From: Pseudomonadales bacterium | Lineage (GTDB): Bacteria; Pseudomonadota; Gammaproteobacteria; Pseudomonadales; Azotimanducaceae | Length of the DNA: 64,000 bases | Assembly: GCA_012103505.1 (NCBI GenBank) | Contig: WLWP01000001.1 | Span: 372,001 to 436,000 of the forward strand | Direction of reading: 5' to 3' | Shown here: piece after piece, positions 25,854 to 35,096 of the stretch | How the letters are laid out: every line of letters starts with the position of its first letter | Numbering within the stretch: position 1 is the stretch's first letter | Translations under genes and position numbers: made by a program | Notes under the pieces: generated by a model | What the model saw: the letters and a program-made list of their open reading frames with translations, nothing else | Told to the model about the DNA's origin: nothing | Databases searched by the model: none

Positions 25854-27120
25854 AACTGTAGGACCGGTCAGCGAACAACAACGGATAGAAAGCCTCGATG
25901 TACTGCGTGGTTTCGCGCTGTTAGGCATCTTGTTGATGAACATTATTGGGTTTGGTTTCGTGGCCGCGGCCTATACGGCGCCAAAGCTCGCGATTGGCGG
26001 TCCACTCGATGTGGTGGTCTGGTTTACGACCGAGCTCTTTGCAGAAGGCTCCATGCGCACGCTTTTTTCGCTCCTGTTTGGTGCAGGGGTTGTGCTTTTT
26101 CTTGGTCGTGATAGTGCTGGACGTGGCGCGCTGCATTTCAAGAGAACGTTTTGGCTCCTAGCGTTTGGGTTGCTCGACGGATACGTGTTGCTCTGGACAG
26201 GCGATATTCTCGTCACCTATGCGTTGGCTGGCTTTGTCCTTTATTTTGTTCGAAATGTGAGTGGCAAAAAACTTTTGATCTCGGCAGGCGTGTTGATCGT
26301 TCTGTTAACCCTTTACAACACAGCGATGTATACAGGTCTCAGTCAAATGAGTGCCGCAGCCAGTCACGCAGAAACCCTTCAGGTAAAGGGTGAAGTTGTT
26401 CCAGCCGATCTGGCTGAACTTAGCGAATTTTGGTCCGAATTTTCTGCTGACTTTAATCCAACCGAAGCGCAGCTCGCTGAGGAGTTGTTAGCGCGAAAAA
26501 CAAGTTATACGTCTGCACTGGTTTGGACCGCGAGCCACAATACAGAAGTCTTGGTATCCAATGTGTTACCGATTCTGTTACCGGATGCGCTAGTTGTCAT
26601 GCTTTTGGGTATGGCGCTCTTTAAGTACGGGGTCTTGCAGGGCCAACTCAGCCCGAGCTTCTACCTGCGTATGAGCATTATCGGTTTTGCAGTTGGATTT
26701 GCCGTCAACATTTTCGAAATCTGGCGTGCGTACGACAGTGAATTCGCGCTTCTCCCATCATTCAGCGTCATCCAACCTAGTTATCACATAGGGCGTATCG
26801 CGCTTGCCTTAGGCTGGCTCGGACTAGTGGTGAGAATGCATCAATCACTGGGATTTGGACGGCGTTTGGCTGCGGTTGGTCGCATGGCATTAACGAATTA
26901 TCTGATGCATTCGGCGATCTGCCTGTTTGTTTTCACAGGTGCGGGCTTAAGCCTGGTCGGTGAGCTGATGCGATTGCAGGTGTACCTTGTCGTTTTTGCC
27001 ATCTGGATTGTACAGCTGTGGCTATCGCCCTGGTGGTTACAGAGGTTTCACTATGGGCCGGTAGAGTGGCTTTGGCGCATGCTTACTTACGGAGCGGCGC
27101 CGAAATTCGCTCGAGACTAG
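25846..27120 (+). CDS. DUF418 (YeiB-like) membrane protein
   Basis: About 424 residues from the GTG at 25846, chosen because GGAG sits 7 bases ahead and the family begins with RIESLDVLRGFALLGILLMNI shortly after. The open frame extends upstream to 25777 without conserved sequence. It has about 10 membrane segments. The C-terminal DUF418 domain contains GRMALTNYLMHS and ends PVEWLWRMLTYG. It is in the inner membrane and the function is unknown. The family is distantly related to acyltransferase-like membrane proteins. It converges with the lipoprotein gene, 14 bases apart. Confidence 0.88.
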   Translation: MVETVGPVSEQQRIESLDVLRGFALLGILLMNIIGFGFVAAAYTAPKLAIGGPLDVVVWFTTELFAEGSMRTLFSLLFGAGVVLFLGRDSAGRGALHFKRTFWLLAFGLLDGYVLLWTGDILVTYALAGFVLYFVRNVSGKKLLISAGVLIVLLTLYNTAMYTGLSQMSAAASHAETLQVKGEVVPADLAELSEFWSEFSADFNPTEAQLAEELLARKTSYTSALVWTASHNTEVLVSNVLPILLPDALVVMLLGMALFKYGVLQGQLSPSFYLRMSIIGFAVGFAVNIFEIWRAYDSEFALLPSFSVIQPSYHIGRIALALGWLGLVVRMHQSLGFGRRLAAVGRMALTNYLMHSAICLFVFTGAGLSLVGELMRLQVYLVVFAIWIVQLWLSPWWLQRFHYGPVEWLWRMLTYGAAPKFARD

Positions 27121-27134
27121 CCCAGCGACAAGGA

Positions 27135-27962
27135 CTAGTGAGGCGAGAAACTAAGGAGCGTTGCCTTGGGTGCGAAGATGTCGCCGTGGTAGACAAATCC
27201 GTGTTCCTCTCGGATGGCAAGCACCGCCTGACGATCACCGGCTAGGTTGATGACTTCGGCGCACGCCAGATTATTGTCCAAAAAGAAGTGCGTGAGTTCT
27301 TGTCCGAGAGTGCGTAAGTGTGTCGGCATTGTAGTCACACCCACTCGCACGCGATCGCTGCAAAGCGCGACAAAACTCCTGTAATACTTCGGTCGCTGCA
27401 GATCGCGCTCGCTGATGTCGAGCTTACCTTGTTCGATGATGCCAGGTCCGGCCTGTATGGCAGAGGTGAAGGCTTCGGGCTCATAGTTCTTGCGGTGTAA
27501 CACGCCGAATCCTCGGTCATTGAAGCCAAGTATGCGGGTATAACCATATGGTTCGAGAGGGTTGAGATCTTGGTTGCCCTCGCGGAGCAGCCCAACCGGT
27601 GAAAGACTTTGAGCGTCGGTGACGAAACCACTGCCGATCACGATGCCAACATCTGTTTGAGCCATGATTTGCTGCACGGAACGCCCTTTAGTGGGGTTTG
27701 TCAGGAGTGCTGGTGTGAAGTGTTCGAGGTCAATCGCCGCCAAAATCGCCATAGGTTCGTTGGCTTGTGTTTGCACGATTTCAAAAGAAAGACCGTTGAT
27801 CGCCTTGAAATGGGTTGAGGCTTCAATCGTTGCTAAAAAAGATTGGGAAGGATCTCCAGAGTGACCCGATGGCCAACCGTCAGTGCCATCGGCCGAAACT
27901 TGCTCAGGCTCTGCGCAGCCTCCAAGAAAGACAACAAGAGCGAAAAAAACAAGTCTGATCAC
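27135..27962 (-). CDS. Lipoprotein with phosphodiester glycosidase (NAGPA-like) domain
   Basis: 275 residues from a GTG that overlaps the preceding gene's stop (GTGA). A lipoprotein signal with lipobox LGGC (Cys16) predicts membrane anchoring. The rest fits the NAGPA-type phosphodiester glycosidase domain: GLSFEIVQT, AAIDLEHFTPAL, IGSGFVTD, AIQAGPGII and the C-terminal NLAGDRQAVLAI in the place of NLDGGGS. The family removes GlcNAc from phosphodiesters in animals; bacterial roles are mostly unknown. It is the last gene of the minus-strand operon starting at 34581. Confidence 0.72.
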   Translation of the reverse strand: MIRLVFFALVVFLGGCAEPEQVSADGTDGWPSGHSGDPSQSFLATIEASTHFKAINGLSFEIVQTQANEPMAILAAIDLEHFTPALLTNPTKGRSVQQIMAQTDVGIVIGSGFVTDAQSLSPVGLLREGNQDLNPLEPYGYTRILGFNDRGFGVLHRKNYEPEAFTSAIQAGPGIIEQGKLDISERDLQRPKYYRSFVALCSDRVRVGVTTMPTHLRTLGQELTHFFLDNNLACAEVINLAGDRQAVLAIREEHGFVYHGDIFAPKATLLSFSPH

Positions 27963-28528
27963 GAAGACGGCATTTTATTGGAGAGTTCCGCTTCCAGTTC
28001 AAGACGACGCGCGACCATATTGCTTGCGTACTCATCGGTGGCCCAAACTCGATGATTTCCTACAAGATAACCTAGTGCATTTTCGTAGTAGGAAATGGCA
28101 TTTAGCTTGTTGTCGACGTAGTTGTTTCTCGTGGTACGCACCTTGGCAGGGACCCCTGCTGCAATGCTATTTGGTGGTATAACTGTCCCTTCCGTGACGA
28201 TCGAGTTCCCTGCCACGATGCAGTTATCGCCGATCACAGCGCCATCCATCACGGTTGCATTGATGCCGATGAGACAGTTGTTGCCTATCGTCGCGCCGTG
28301 AATGGTGCAGTGGTGCGTGATCGAGCAGTAATCACCGATAATCGTCGCCTGCCCCCCGATATGCAACATGACGAAATCTTGTACGTTGCTGTAGGCCCCT
28401 ACAGCAACGTAGTGTGATTCCGCACGAATCGTGGCGTTGGGCCAGAGACTAACACCTTCCTTGAATCGCACGTCGCCGTAGACTTGGACACCGGGGGCGC
28501 TAAAAAGAGCTGCAGTAGTTTTGCTCAA
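27959..28528 (-). CDS. Gamma-carbonic-anhydrase-like hexapeptide-repeat protein
   Basis: 189 residues from a TTG. It has left-handed beta-helix hexapeptide repeats (GVQVYGDVRFKEGVSLWPNATIRA, then ATIGNNCLIGINATVMDGAVIGDNCIVAGNSIV) and ends in GVPAKVRTTRN as in YrdA/PaaY proteins. Candidate metal-binding His residues lie in FVMLHIGG and ITHHCTIHG. Such trimers are zinc or iron proteins, sometimes carbonic anhydrases, often of unknown role. It starts 5 bases after the repaired stop of the PHP-domain gene and overlaps the lipoprotein gene, so all three are cotranscribed. Confidence 0.85.
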   Translation of the reverse strand: MSKTTAALFSAPGVQVYGDVRFKEGVSLWPNATIRAESHYVAVGAYSNVQDFVMLHIGGQATIIGDYCSITHHCTIHGATIGNNCLIGINATVMDGAVIGDNCIVAGNSIVTEGTVIPPNSIAAGVPAKVRTTRNNYVDNKLNAISYYENALGYLVGNHRVWATDEYASNMVARRLELEAELSNKMPSS

Positions 28529-28533
28529 TGTGT

Positions 28534-29795
28534 CTAATTCGCCACCGGTGTCGGCTTGATTGTCAATTGAATCACTGGGTGCTTCTTAGGCTTAGTGAGT
28601 GCATTTAGCACGTCGAATTTAATATCGATCGTCCCTGCATTCTTGCCCGGTTTCATGGCAACACTGGTTACGCTGTGTGGAGGCAGGCTGAGGACATCGG
28701 CTGCGTCCATGAAAGTAATCTTCGACGGTTTTGCAGCTTCAGTGTCGCATCTGAGTGGTTTTGGATATCCACTTCCAACACTTGCGTGCCTTCACGGTAA
28801 GTTGCTGACCCGACGGAGATGCTCGCGGCTAACAAAGGCATTAAGGAATCTTCCCTGCCGATCAAAAGGTTTCGGAACCAAACAACTGTTCGCTTGGCAA
28901 AGAGAGCCTCTTTTATTCCTTCCAGTGATCGGTCGCGGCTAAATACGAGGTTTACCGGTCGATGCTCGCCCTCTGCTGGAGGATGGTCCCAATCGATAAG
29001 ATCATGTACATCAGACACTCCAATGAACGCGAGGTCGTGTTTTAGGGCGATGGCGTGTGCTTCTTCGGAGTAGTTTTGACCGTTGGCGATTTCAATACCG
29101 TGTAACTTACCTGCCTTCGCGTTCTTACGGTGGAAGTCATTCATACGTGCCAGACCATCGGGTTGTTGGCGCGACCAGTAAGGGTGGTTCCAAAAGACAA
29201 ACGCGCCTTGCGCATGGGCTGCATCTACCGCGGATTGTGCGGGCCACTCTTTTGTTGCCGCGTAGTAGGCCAAGACGTCTGCTTGGTCTTCTGGGGCATT
29301 GTCGTCATTTAGCAGCTTGTTCGCATCGTTGATGAAAACTGCGTTCATGTGCCCTGCTGGCGCATCACGGGTGATTTCCGCGCCAGGAATGATAAGAATG
29401 TCACTGTCCTTGGCGGATGCGCTAGCGTCTTCAAATGCGCGATTTCGATCCGGATGAATGATGTCTGCGCGGTGTGGCTGGTACTCCAGGTGTTCTGTGA
29501 TCGCTAATCCGTCTAAGCCATCGCGCAAGGCTTCTTCAACACGAATCTTTGGCCATACGTGACCATCACTAAAGACGCTATGTGTGTGCAGGTCGACGAC
29601 CAAGGTCTGATAGCCCTCGACGTCCGGAAAGTCGATAGAACGATCCGACTTCGTGGTGGGGGCTGCGTTGCCATGAGAAAAAGCGTGGGCTGAAACAAAG
29701 ATCAGCATGAGTGTAGCGAAAGGTCTAAGAAATGAGATGGGTGCGTGTTTCGCCCTTCTGTCTAACCTACGATCCAACCGAGTACTTAGTTTCAT
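28534..29795 (-). CDS. PHP-domain metallophosphoesterase, exported, with a frameshift
   Basis: The ATG at 29795 opens a signal peptide (hydrophobic run ending near AHAFS). A PHP/Sb-PDE domain follows: LVVDLHTHSVFSDG, GLAITEHLEY, IPGAEITRD, AFVFWNHPYW, FIGVSDVHD, giving the His/Asp metal cluster typical of PHP phosphoesterases. The uninterrupted frame stops at 28668 after a Trp/Arg-rich tail that looks wrong. Shifting by one base near 28726 gives DAADVLSLPPHSVTSVAMK and a beta-rich C-terminal domain that ends at 28534, 5 bases before the next gene. A single missing base (CCG read as CG in this strand) explains it. Restored length is about 420 residues. Confidence 0.82.
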
Positions 29796-29840
29796 CCGTC
29801 GTCCTCAACCTGTTTGAACCGTAATCATAGCGCCTAACTT

Positions 29841-31049
29841 TTAGATGTTCATGCTCAGTCTTCGATTAATCACGATGACAAAGACAAGCAAAGGAACGTA
29901 AATAACGAGCGTGAACCAGTATGGAAGGTCTGGTGCGATCTGATAGAGAAATCCACCAGCGATCGGTCCGATGGTAAACCCCAGAGGACCACATGATCCG
30001 GCGACACCGGCGACTGCGCCTTGCTCTTCCGAGCTAACAGCGAGTGAAGCGCCAGCCATAAAGGAAGGACCAGCGACGCCCATGGCGGCACCCTGTAGGA
30101 ACATTGCGACAAAGAGCATTTCTCGGGTTTCCGCGATTGCCATTAAGAAGAAGGCTACGATCAAAACAGGCACACCACAGAGCAACCATTGAAAAGGTTT
30201 TAGGTCTATTCGTTGCATCAGCAACATCTGACTGGCGAGGGAAGCTGCTGCCGAGAGCCCCATAGCCGCGCCAAATGTTTGGGCGGTTTCGACGGCGGTT
30301 AGAAAGAGAACGTCTTGGAATCTAAAGGGAAGCGTTTGCTGTACGAGTGCCATACCCATGAACATAAGAACGCCCACAGCGATGAATGGGCGAATTCTGG
30401 GGTCAGTGTATTTTAAACGAGGTGCCCGCTGGGTCGGGGGATGTTTAACAGCGGGGGACTCCGGTAGATAGAACAAGACAAAAAGCGCGGTAATGGCACC
30501 CAGTCCAGCGCCGAACCATAACGGGGTGAGCAATGTAATGCCTGCAAGCAGGCCGCCAACAGTAGGACCGATAACGTTGCCGATGTTCGTGGCTGCGCCA
30601 ACTGCGCCCATACCCTTGGTGCGTCCGTCGAGATCGGTTATGTCTGCCATATACGCGCTCGCCGATGGCATCATGGCGGCCATGATCGAAGCATGAGCGA
30701 CGCGAGCAAGGATCAATGAGTAAAAGCCGATGACAGGGATCAGGACACCGATCAGCGTCATATGAAAAACTGTGGCAAAAAGAAGGGTGCCGAAGGTGTA
30801 GCCAAAGAGCCCAATCAAGAGCACCTTCTTTCTCCCCCAACGATCGCTTAGTCGTCCCCATCGCGGACTGGCAATAAAGACCGTTAAAGAAGAGGCCGCG
30901 ATAATGGCGCTGATCTGAATTTCAGAGAATCCAACTTCACGCCCAAGTGGTCCGAGAATGGCGAAAAGGACTGTGAAGCCAAAACCCATCCCAACAAGGC
31001 TAATCAGTAGGATGATGCGGGCATAGCGAAAGTCAGGGGCGATACTCAC
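29841..31049 (-). CDS. MFS transporter
   Basis: 402 residues with 12 predicted membrane segments, from a GTG overlapping the upstream stop (GTGA). The loop between helices 2 and 3 reads GRLSDRWGRKKVL, the classic MFS motif A of drug:H+ antiporters, and GLLAGITLLTPLWFGAGL in helix 5 resembles motif C of TetA-like exporters. It is in the inner membrane. Its position directly after a D-aminoacylase-like gene suggests transport of an acyl-amino acid or product, but this is inference. Confidence 0.88.
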   Translation of the reverse strand: MSIAPDFRYARIILLISLVGMGFGFTVLFAILGPLGREVGFSEIQISAIIAASSLTVFIASPRWGRLSDRWGRKKVLLIGLFGYTFGTLLFATVFHMTLIGVLIPVIGFYSLILARVAHASIMAAMMPSASAYMADITDLDGRTKGMGAVGAATNIGNVIGPTVGGLLAGITLLTPLWFGAGLGAITALFVLFYLPESPAVKHPPTQRAPRLKYTDPRIRPFIAVGVLMFMGMALVQQTLPFRFQDVLFLTAVETAQTFGAAMGLSAAASLASQMLLMQRIDLKPFQWLLCGVPVLIVAFFLMAIAETREMLFVAMFLQGAAMGVAGPSFMAGASLAVSSEEQGAVAGVAGSCGPLGFTIGPIAGGFLYQIAPDLPYWFTLVIYVPLLVFVIVINRRLSMNI

Positions 31050-32764
31050 CTAGTTAGCTGTTTGTGACCGGTCCAACCGGGTCCTCGCACGACACGGCCA
31101 GGTAGACGGCCAGTAGACTCGCCATCGGACAAAACAGTCTCTCCGTTGACCAGAACGTGTTTCATGCCGACTGCTAACGAGTGGGGTTTGTCATAGGTCG
31201 CGGTGTCCCGAACTTCCGCTGGGTCGAAGATGACAATGTCGGCAAAATAGTTTTGCTTGATTAGGCCTCGACGTTGAATACGAAGGTTGTTTGCAGGGAG
31301 TCCTGTCAGTTTGTGAATTGCTTGGGCGAGCGTTAGGAGCTCTTCTTCTCTCGTGTACTTGCCGATGACCCTGGCAAAGTTGCCATAGGCTCGTGGATGC
31401 GTACTGGTGTTTAGAAAAACGCCGCTCGCTGACATTGACGCTGCATCACTGCCAAAAGAAACCCATGGAATTTGAATCATCTTGCGTAGATTTTCCTCCG
31501 ACATCAGGAAGTAGACGGCTTGCACACGACTCCCGTCTTCGATGACCAGGTCCATCGCTGTCTCCAGGGCGCTTTTATTCCTCTGGGCAGCCACTTCCGC
31601 CAGCGTCTGGCCAGCGTACTTTCGCAGTTCAGGGTTTCTAAACCCCACGAGTAAGGTTTGGTCAGGTCCAGCCGACAATAGAAGATTTTCCCATTGATCT
31701 GTCGGGGTTTGCATTTCCTTGAGCAGTTGCGCGCGCGTTGCAGGATCCTGCAAACGCTTGCGCCACGCTTCATAACCGCCTTCTTGTACCCATGGTGGCA
31801 TTGCTGCATCCAAGCCAGTTGATCCGGCGGTGTACGTGTAGAGGTTTGCAGTCACCTCTACACCATTGTCTCTGGCGCGATTGAGCTTCTCGATTAAGGC
31901 TTCGTACTTGTGCCAGTTCTCTCTACCCGCGATTTTTAGGTGGTAGATTTCAGCTCGAGCGCCGGTCGCTCGTGAAATTTCTAAAAGCTCATCGACCGAT
32001 TCGAGAAGGCGTGCTCCCTCACTACGCAAGTGCGAGATGTACATGCCACCGTGCTCGGCAGCGATGCTGGTCAGGGCGACAAGTTCGTCGGTTTTTGCAT
32101 AGAAGGCAGGGGCGTATATGAGGGAGGTCCCGATCCCAAGAGCGCCCTCCATCATTGCCTGTCGGACAAGCTCTTGCATCGAATTGAGTTCGATATTGTT
32201 GGGCGCTCGATCCGCGGCGCCGAGTACGTGTGCTCGAATTGTCGTTGCGCCTACGAAAGAGGCGACATTAGGTGCGACGCCTTGGGCTTCAAGATGTTCG
32301 AGATACTCGCCTAGCGTTGTCCAGGCGATGTCGTAGGAATAGTCGGATTGCCGGTTCTGGAGATTCTTTTTAAGTGCAGGGCTGAGCGGTCCCATTGATG
32401 AGCCTTCGCCGAAGACTTCAAGCGTCACGCCTTGAAGGATGTCACCAAGACTCCGGCCGTCGATAAGCAACGATTCGGTAGCCCAGCTCAGCATATTGAT
32501 GAACCCCGGGGCGACGGCTAGACCATCTGCACTGATGGTCTTGTCAGCGGTATACGATTTTAAGTCACCGATCGCTGCGATTTTGTCGCCGACGATAGCA
32601 ACGTCGGCGACGTACGGATGTGCACCCGAACCATCATATATTGTGCCGCCCCGAACAAGTACGTCTACGGTCAGGGTGTTCTGGTTTGTGTTGGCAAAAG
32701 CGTCAAAAGACTGCGCCAACGCACAAATTAGGATGACGGTCAGTGTTGCAAAACTCACCTTCAC
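31046..32764 (-). CDS. Exported D-aminoacylase-like amidohydrolase lacking the HxH motif
   Basis: 572 residues from a GTG overlapping the upstream stop. A signal peptide ends near FANT. The beta-sandwich start VLVRGGTIYDGSG and end KHVLVNGETVLSDGESTGRLPGRVVRG are those of D-aminoacylases. The expected D-x-H-x-H reads GFINMLSWATE (Asn90, Leu92, Trp94), and the bridging-Cys position is FGEGSSMGP. Later ligand regions remain (MYISHLRSEG, AEIYHLK). I recall this INMLSWA form as a conserved branch of annotated D-aminoacylases, so it may have a one-metal site. It lies in an operon with EamA and MFS transporters. Confidence 0.85.
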   Translation of the reverse strand: MKVSFATLTVILICALAQSFDAFANTNQNTLTVDVLVRGGTIYDGSGAHPYVADVAIVGDKIAAIGDLKSYTADKTISADGLAVAPGFINMLSWATESLLIDGRSLGDILQGVTLEVFGEGSSMGPLSPALKKNLQNRQSDYSYDIAWTTLGEYLEHLEAQGVAPNVASFVGATTIRAHVLGAADRAPNNIELNSMQELVRQAMMEGALGIGTSLIYAPAFYAKTDELVALTSIAAEHGGMYISHLRSEGARLLESVDELLEISRATGARAEIYHLKIAGRENWHKYEALIEKLNRARDNGVEVTANLYTYTAGSTGLDAAMPPWVQEGGYEAWRKRLQDPATRAQLLKEMQTPTDQWENLLLSAGPDQTLLVGFRNPELRKYAGQTLAEVAAQRNKSALETAMDLVIEDGSRVQAVYFLMSEENLRKMIQIPWVSFGSDAASMSASGVFLNTSTHPRAYGNFARVIGKYTREEELLTLAQAIHKLTGLPANNLRIQRRGLIKQNYFADIVIFDPAEVRDTATYDKPHSLAVGMKHVLVNGETVLSDGESTGRLPGRVVRGPGWTGHKQLTR

Positions 32765-33651
32765 GTCGGAGCCATCCGTTTGTTGACCAAGACAATCCCA
32801 CCACTTACCGCAAGCATGGCGACCATGAAGCCCAGAGTAAGATCATCGTCGAAAATCAGCCATCCAAAAAACACCCCAAATATGGGTGACAAAAGGCCGA
32901 AGGAGGACATGTTTGAAACTGGGTAGATGGTAAGCAACCAAAACCAGGCAAGAAACCCAAATGCTGCGACGGCAATTACTTGAAAGGCAAAGACCGAATA
33001 GATCAGCGTAGTGGGTTCGCGAATGATTGGTCCCGCGAGTGGCGCGATGGCACATAATACGATTGCTGAGACGAACAGTTGATATATCAGGTTCATTTCG
33101 GAAGAACTGCCGGATAGCTTCAATCGGGTTAACAAGGCAATACATGCCCAAAAAAATCCACCGGCCAACGCTAGAAGGTCACCGATCCAAGCATTTGCCG
33201 GTGCCCGTCCGAGATCTGTCGAAAGGGCTATTGCCACGCCAATAAGGGCAGTAGATAGACCCATAAACTTGTTCCGGTTCATCGGTTCTTCCGGAATCAA
33301 AAAATGCGCCCCGATAGCAACCCACACCGGCATGATGTAGAAAAAGAGGCTGACGCGTGCGACCGTGGTGTAGTCAAGCGCAACGAAAAGAAGCCCAAAC
33401 TCGAGGCAAAAGAAAACACCGTTGAGAATTCCCCACGGCAGGGAACCATCGGTAACCGATAGTCTACGTTTCATCGCGATGGCGAACAGCAACACAAGTG
33501 GCAATGCGGCTAGGGAGCGCAAGCCACTTTGAAAAATCGGCGAGAAGCCGTCGTTAACGACCTTAACCAAGGCTTGATTCAACCCTAGAAGAACGCTGAA
33601 GCCAATGAGCAGGCTAGCACCGAGGGTGTCGACTTCGTCTTTGCGTTCCAT
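32761..33651 (-). CDS. EamA-family (DMT) transporter
   Basis: 296 residues with ten hydrophobic segments in two similar halves, the standard EamA arrangement. The first half has SLLIGFSVLLGLNQALVKVV and RSLAALPLVLLFAIA. The second ends PIFGVFFGWLIFDDDLTLGFMVAMLAVSGGIVLVNKR, the typical EamA signature. It is in the inner membrane and its substrate is unknown (amino acids, metabolites or nucleotides in relatives). It starts 3 bases after the LLM oxidoreductase stop and overlaps the next gene by 4 bases. Confidence 0.9.
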   Translation of the reverse strand: MERKDEVDTLGASLLIGFSVLLGLNQALVKVVNDGFSPIFQSGLRSLAALPLVLLFAIAMKRRLSVTDGSLPWGILNGVFFCLEFGLLFVALDYTTVARVSLFFYIMPVWVAIGAHFLIPEEPMNRNKFMGLSTALIGVAIALSTDLGRAPANAWIGDLLALAGGFFWACIALLTRLKLSGSSSEMNLIYQLFVSAIVLCAIAPLAGPIIREPTTLIYSVFAFQVIAVAAFGFLAWFWLLTIYPVSNMSSFGLLSPIFGVFFGWLIFDDDLTLGFMVAMLAVSGGIVLVNKRMAPT

Positions 33652-33654
33652 GTC

Positions 33655-34581
33655 TTAGGCGAGCAATTTTTCTAATTCAGATTTGACGCTCGCGCCAAGG
33701 ACGACCTCATCTGCCGGATCGTGTGTGACGACTTTAAGATTGAAAAGACGACTACCTGCTTCAGCATAAGGTGCGAGCTGCTCGGCGATCTGTTGAGGTG
33801 TACCGAACGGCGTGTACCGCTCGAATTGCTCGAACGGGAGTTGATAAAAGGACTCCATACCTTTCGCGACTGCAGCGCGAGCCCGCTTTGGACTTTCGTC
33901 GACGCCGACCCAAGGCTGGTATCCGTGAAGCCAATTTGGCGTTTCGCGATCCACTTCGGCACAGGCTTCTGAAATTATACCGACCGCTTCAGCGTAGCGC
34001 CTAGGTGAACACCAGACGCCGATCCAGCCATCGCCGTAACGACCTGCTCGAACTAAAGCTGCATTTGAACGACCGCCGACAATTATGGGTATCGTTTGTT
34101 TGGGTGTTGGTCGAATAGTGGCTGCCTCGATCGTGAAATGGTCACCGGAGAAACTCACTTCTTCGCCTTCCATTAGATGGCGAATGATGTGCAGGGCTTC
34201 ATTGGTGCGCTTGCCTCGAGTCGCTGGATCCACGCCACAGACCTCAACTTCGTGACGATCGTCACCGCCGATGCCGACACCGAATATCATCCTTCCGGGT
34301 GCAATTCTTGCCATGGTGGCTAACTGACGGGCTACCGGTAACGGGTGTCGCAGCGGTAATAAGTAGATGCTGATCATCACACCGATTCGAGGATCGAGCT
34401 GCGACAGTGCGGCAACTTCCACGAATCCATCGGTACCCGAGCCATTGCGAAAGGAAACATGGTCTGCCATGAACAGGTGATCGAAGCCGTGCTCGGAAAT
34501 ATTGCCCAATAATTGCATTCTAGTCTCGAGGTCACTCGACCAGATCGTCGATGGGGTAGAAAGTCCAAATCGAAGGTCCAA
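33655..34581 (-). CDS. LLM-class flavin-dependent oxidoreductase
   Basis: 308 residues of the luciferase-like TIM barrel: RFGLSTPSTIW start, FDHLFMADHV, RIGVMISIYLLPLRHPLPVARQLATM, GRMIFGVGIGG and IIVGGRSNAALVRAGRYGDGWIG. These are typical of F420- or FMN-dependent LLM enzymes in marine bacteria. No F420-synthesis gene is in view, so FMN is the safer guess. It is the first gene of the minus-strand operon 34581-27135. The promoter should lie within 34582-34841. The substrate is unknown. Confidence 0.9.
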   Translation of the reverse strand: MDLRFGLSTPSTIWSSDLETRMQLLGNISEHGFDHLFMADHVSFRNGSGTDGFVEVAALSQLDPRIGVMISIYLLPLRHPLPVARQLATMARIAPGRMIFGVGIGGDDRHEVEVCGVDPATRGKRTNEALHIIRHLMEGEEVSFSGDHFTIEAATIRPTPKQTIPIIVGGRSNAALVRAGRYGDGWIGVWCSPRRYAEAVGIISEACAEVDRETPNWLHGYQPWVGVDESPKRARAAVAKGMESFYQLPFEQFERYTPFGTPQQIAEQLAPYAEAGSRLFNLKVVTHDPADEVVLGASVKSELEKLLA

Positions 34582-34841
34582 TTGTCATCTCGTCCAAATT
34601 CGGGAGCGCATCATAAGCGAATAGGGCTGTTGCGGTCTCTATCAGCGGTCAAAAAAGCCCTCGATGGCTTTGTTGTGTTCGCGACAAGCCTGGTACCTAA
34701 AAGGCTACAATATCTAGCGCTGAGTCCCGCAGTCGATTTCTCAGAGCGTTCAGTTAGACTGCGGGCGAGATTCTCAGAGATAGGTTCATCAAGACTTCCT
34801 CGAAAACGTCCAAACCTCGTGCTCCTCGACGAACGCACGCT
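34582..34841. other. Intergenic region with possible gene remnant
   Basis: 260 bases between the LLM gene (minus) and a small membrane-protein gene (plus), with no intact gene. On the minus strand, 34642-34700 reads CREHNKAIEGFFDR then stop, which resembles the C-terminus of enoyl-CoA hydratases. The expected preceding helix is broken by stops, so it may be a decayed remnant. The promoters of both flanking genes should also be here. Confidence 0.3.
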
Positions 34842-35096
34842 GTGGAGCGCAACGAAGCACGGCGTATCGCCAATACTCGCCTAATACGGACAGTGATCTT
34901 GGGCGCTATCGCGACCGCGGCAGGATTTTATTGGTTAGGTCAACAATATGGGATCGAGCCTGACGTCATGCGCGGCTATATTCTGACCACGTTACTGTTC
35001 GTTGGTCTGTTAGCAGCCCTCGGGTTACTTGGCGCTGGGTTACTTTTATTGATCAAGCGTTTCAATCGAGGTCGCGAAAAAAGCGATCGCCTCTAG
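34842..35096 (+). CDS. Small membrane protein of unknown function
   Basis: 84 residues from a GTG. A basic N-terminus (MERNEARRIANTRLIR) precedes two membrane segments (residues ~17-35 and ~45-72), and the tail is basic and charged (KRFNRGREKSDR). I do not recognise the family. No strong ribosome site is visible, so the start is uncertain. It converges on lepB and overlaps its 3' end by 35 bases, which is unusual but possible for convergent genes. Confidence 0.5.
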   Translation: MERNEARRIANTRLIRTVILGAIATAAGFYWLGQQYGIEPDVMRGYILTTLLFVGLLAALGLLGAGLLLLIKRFNRGREKSDRL

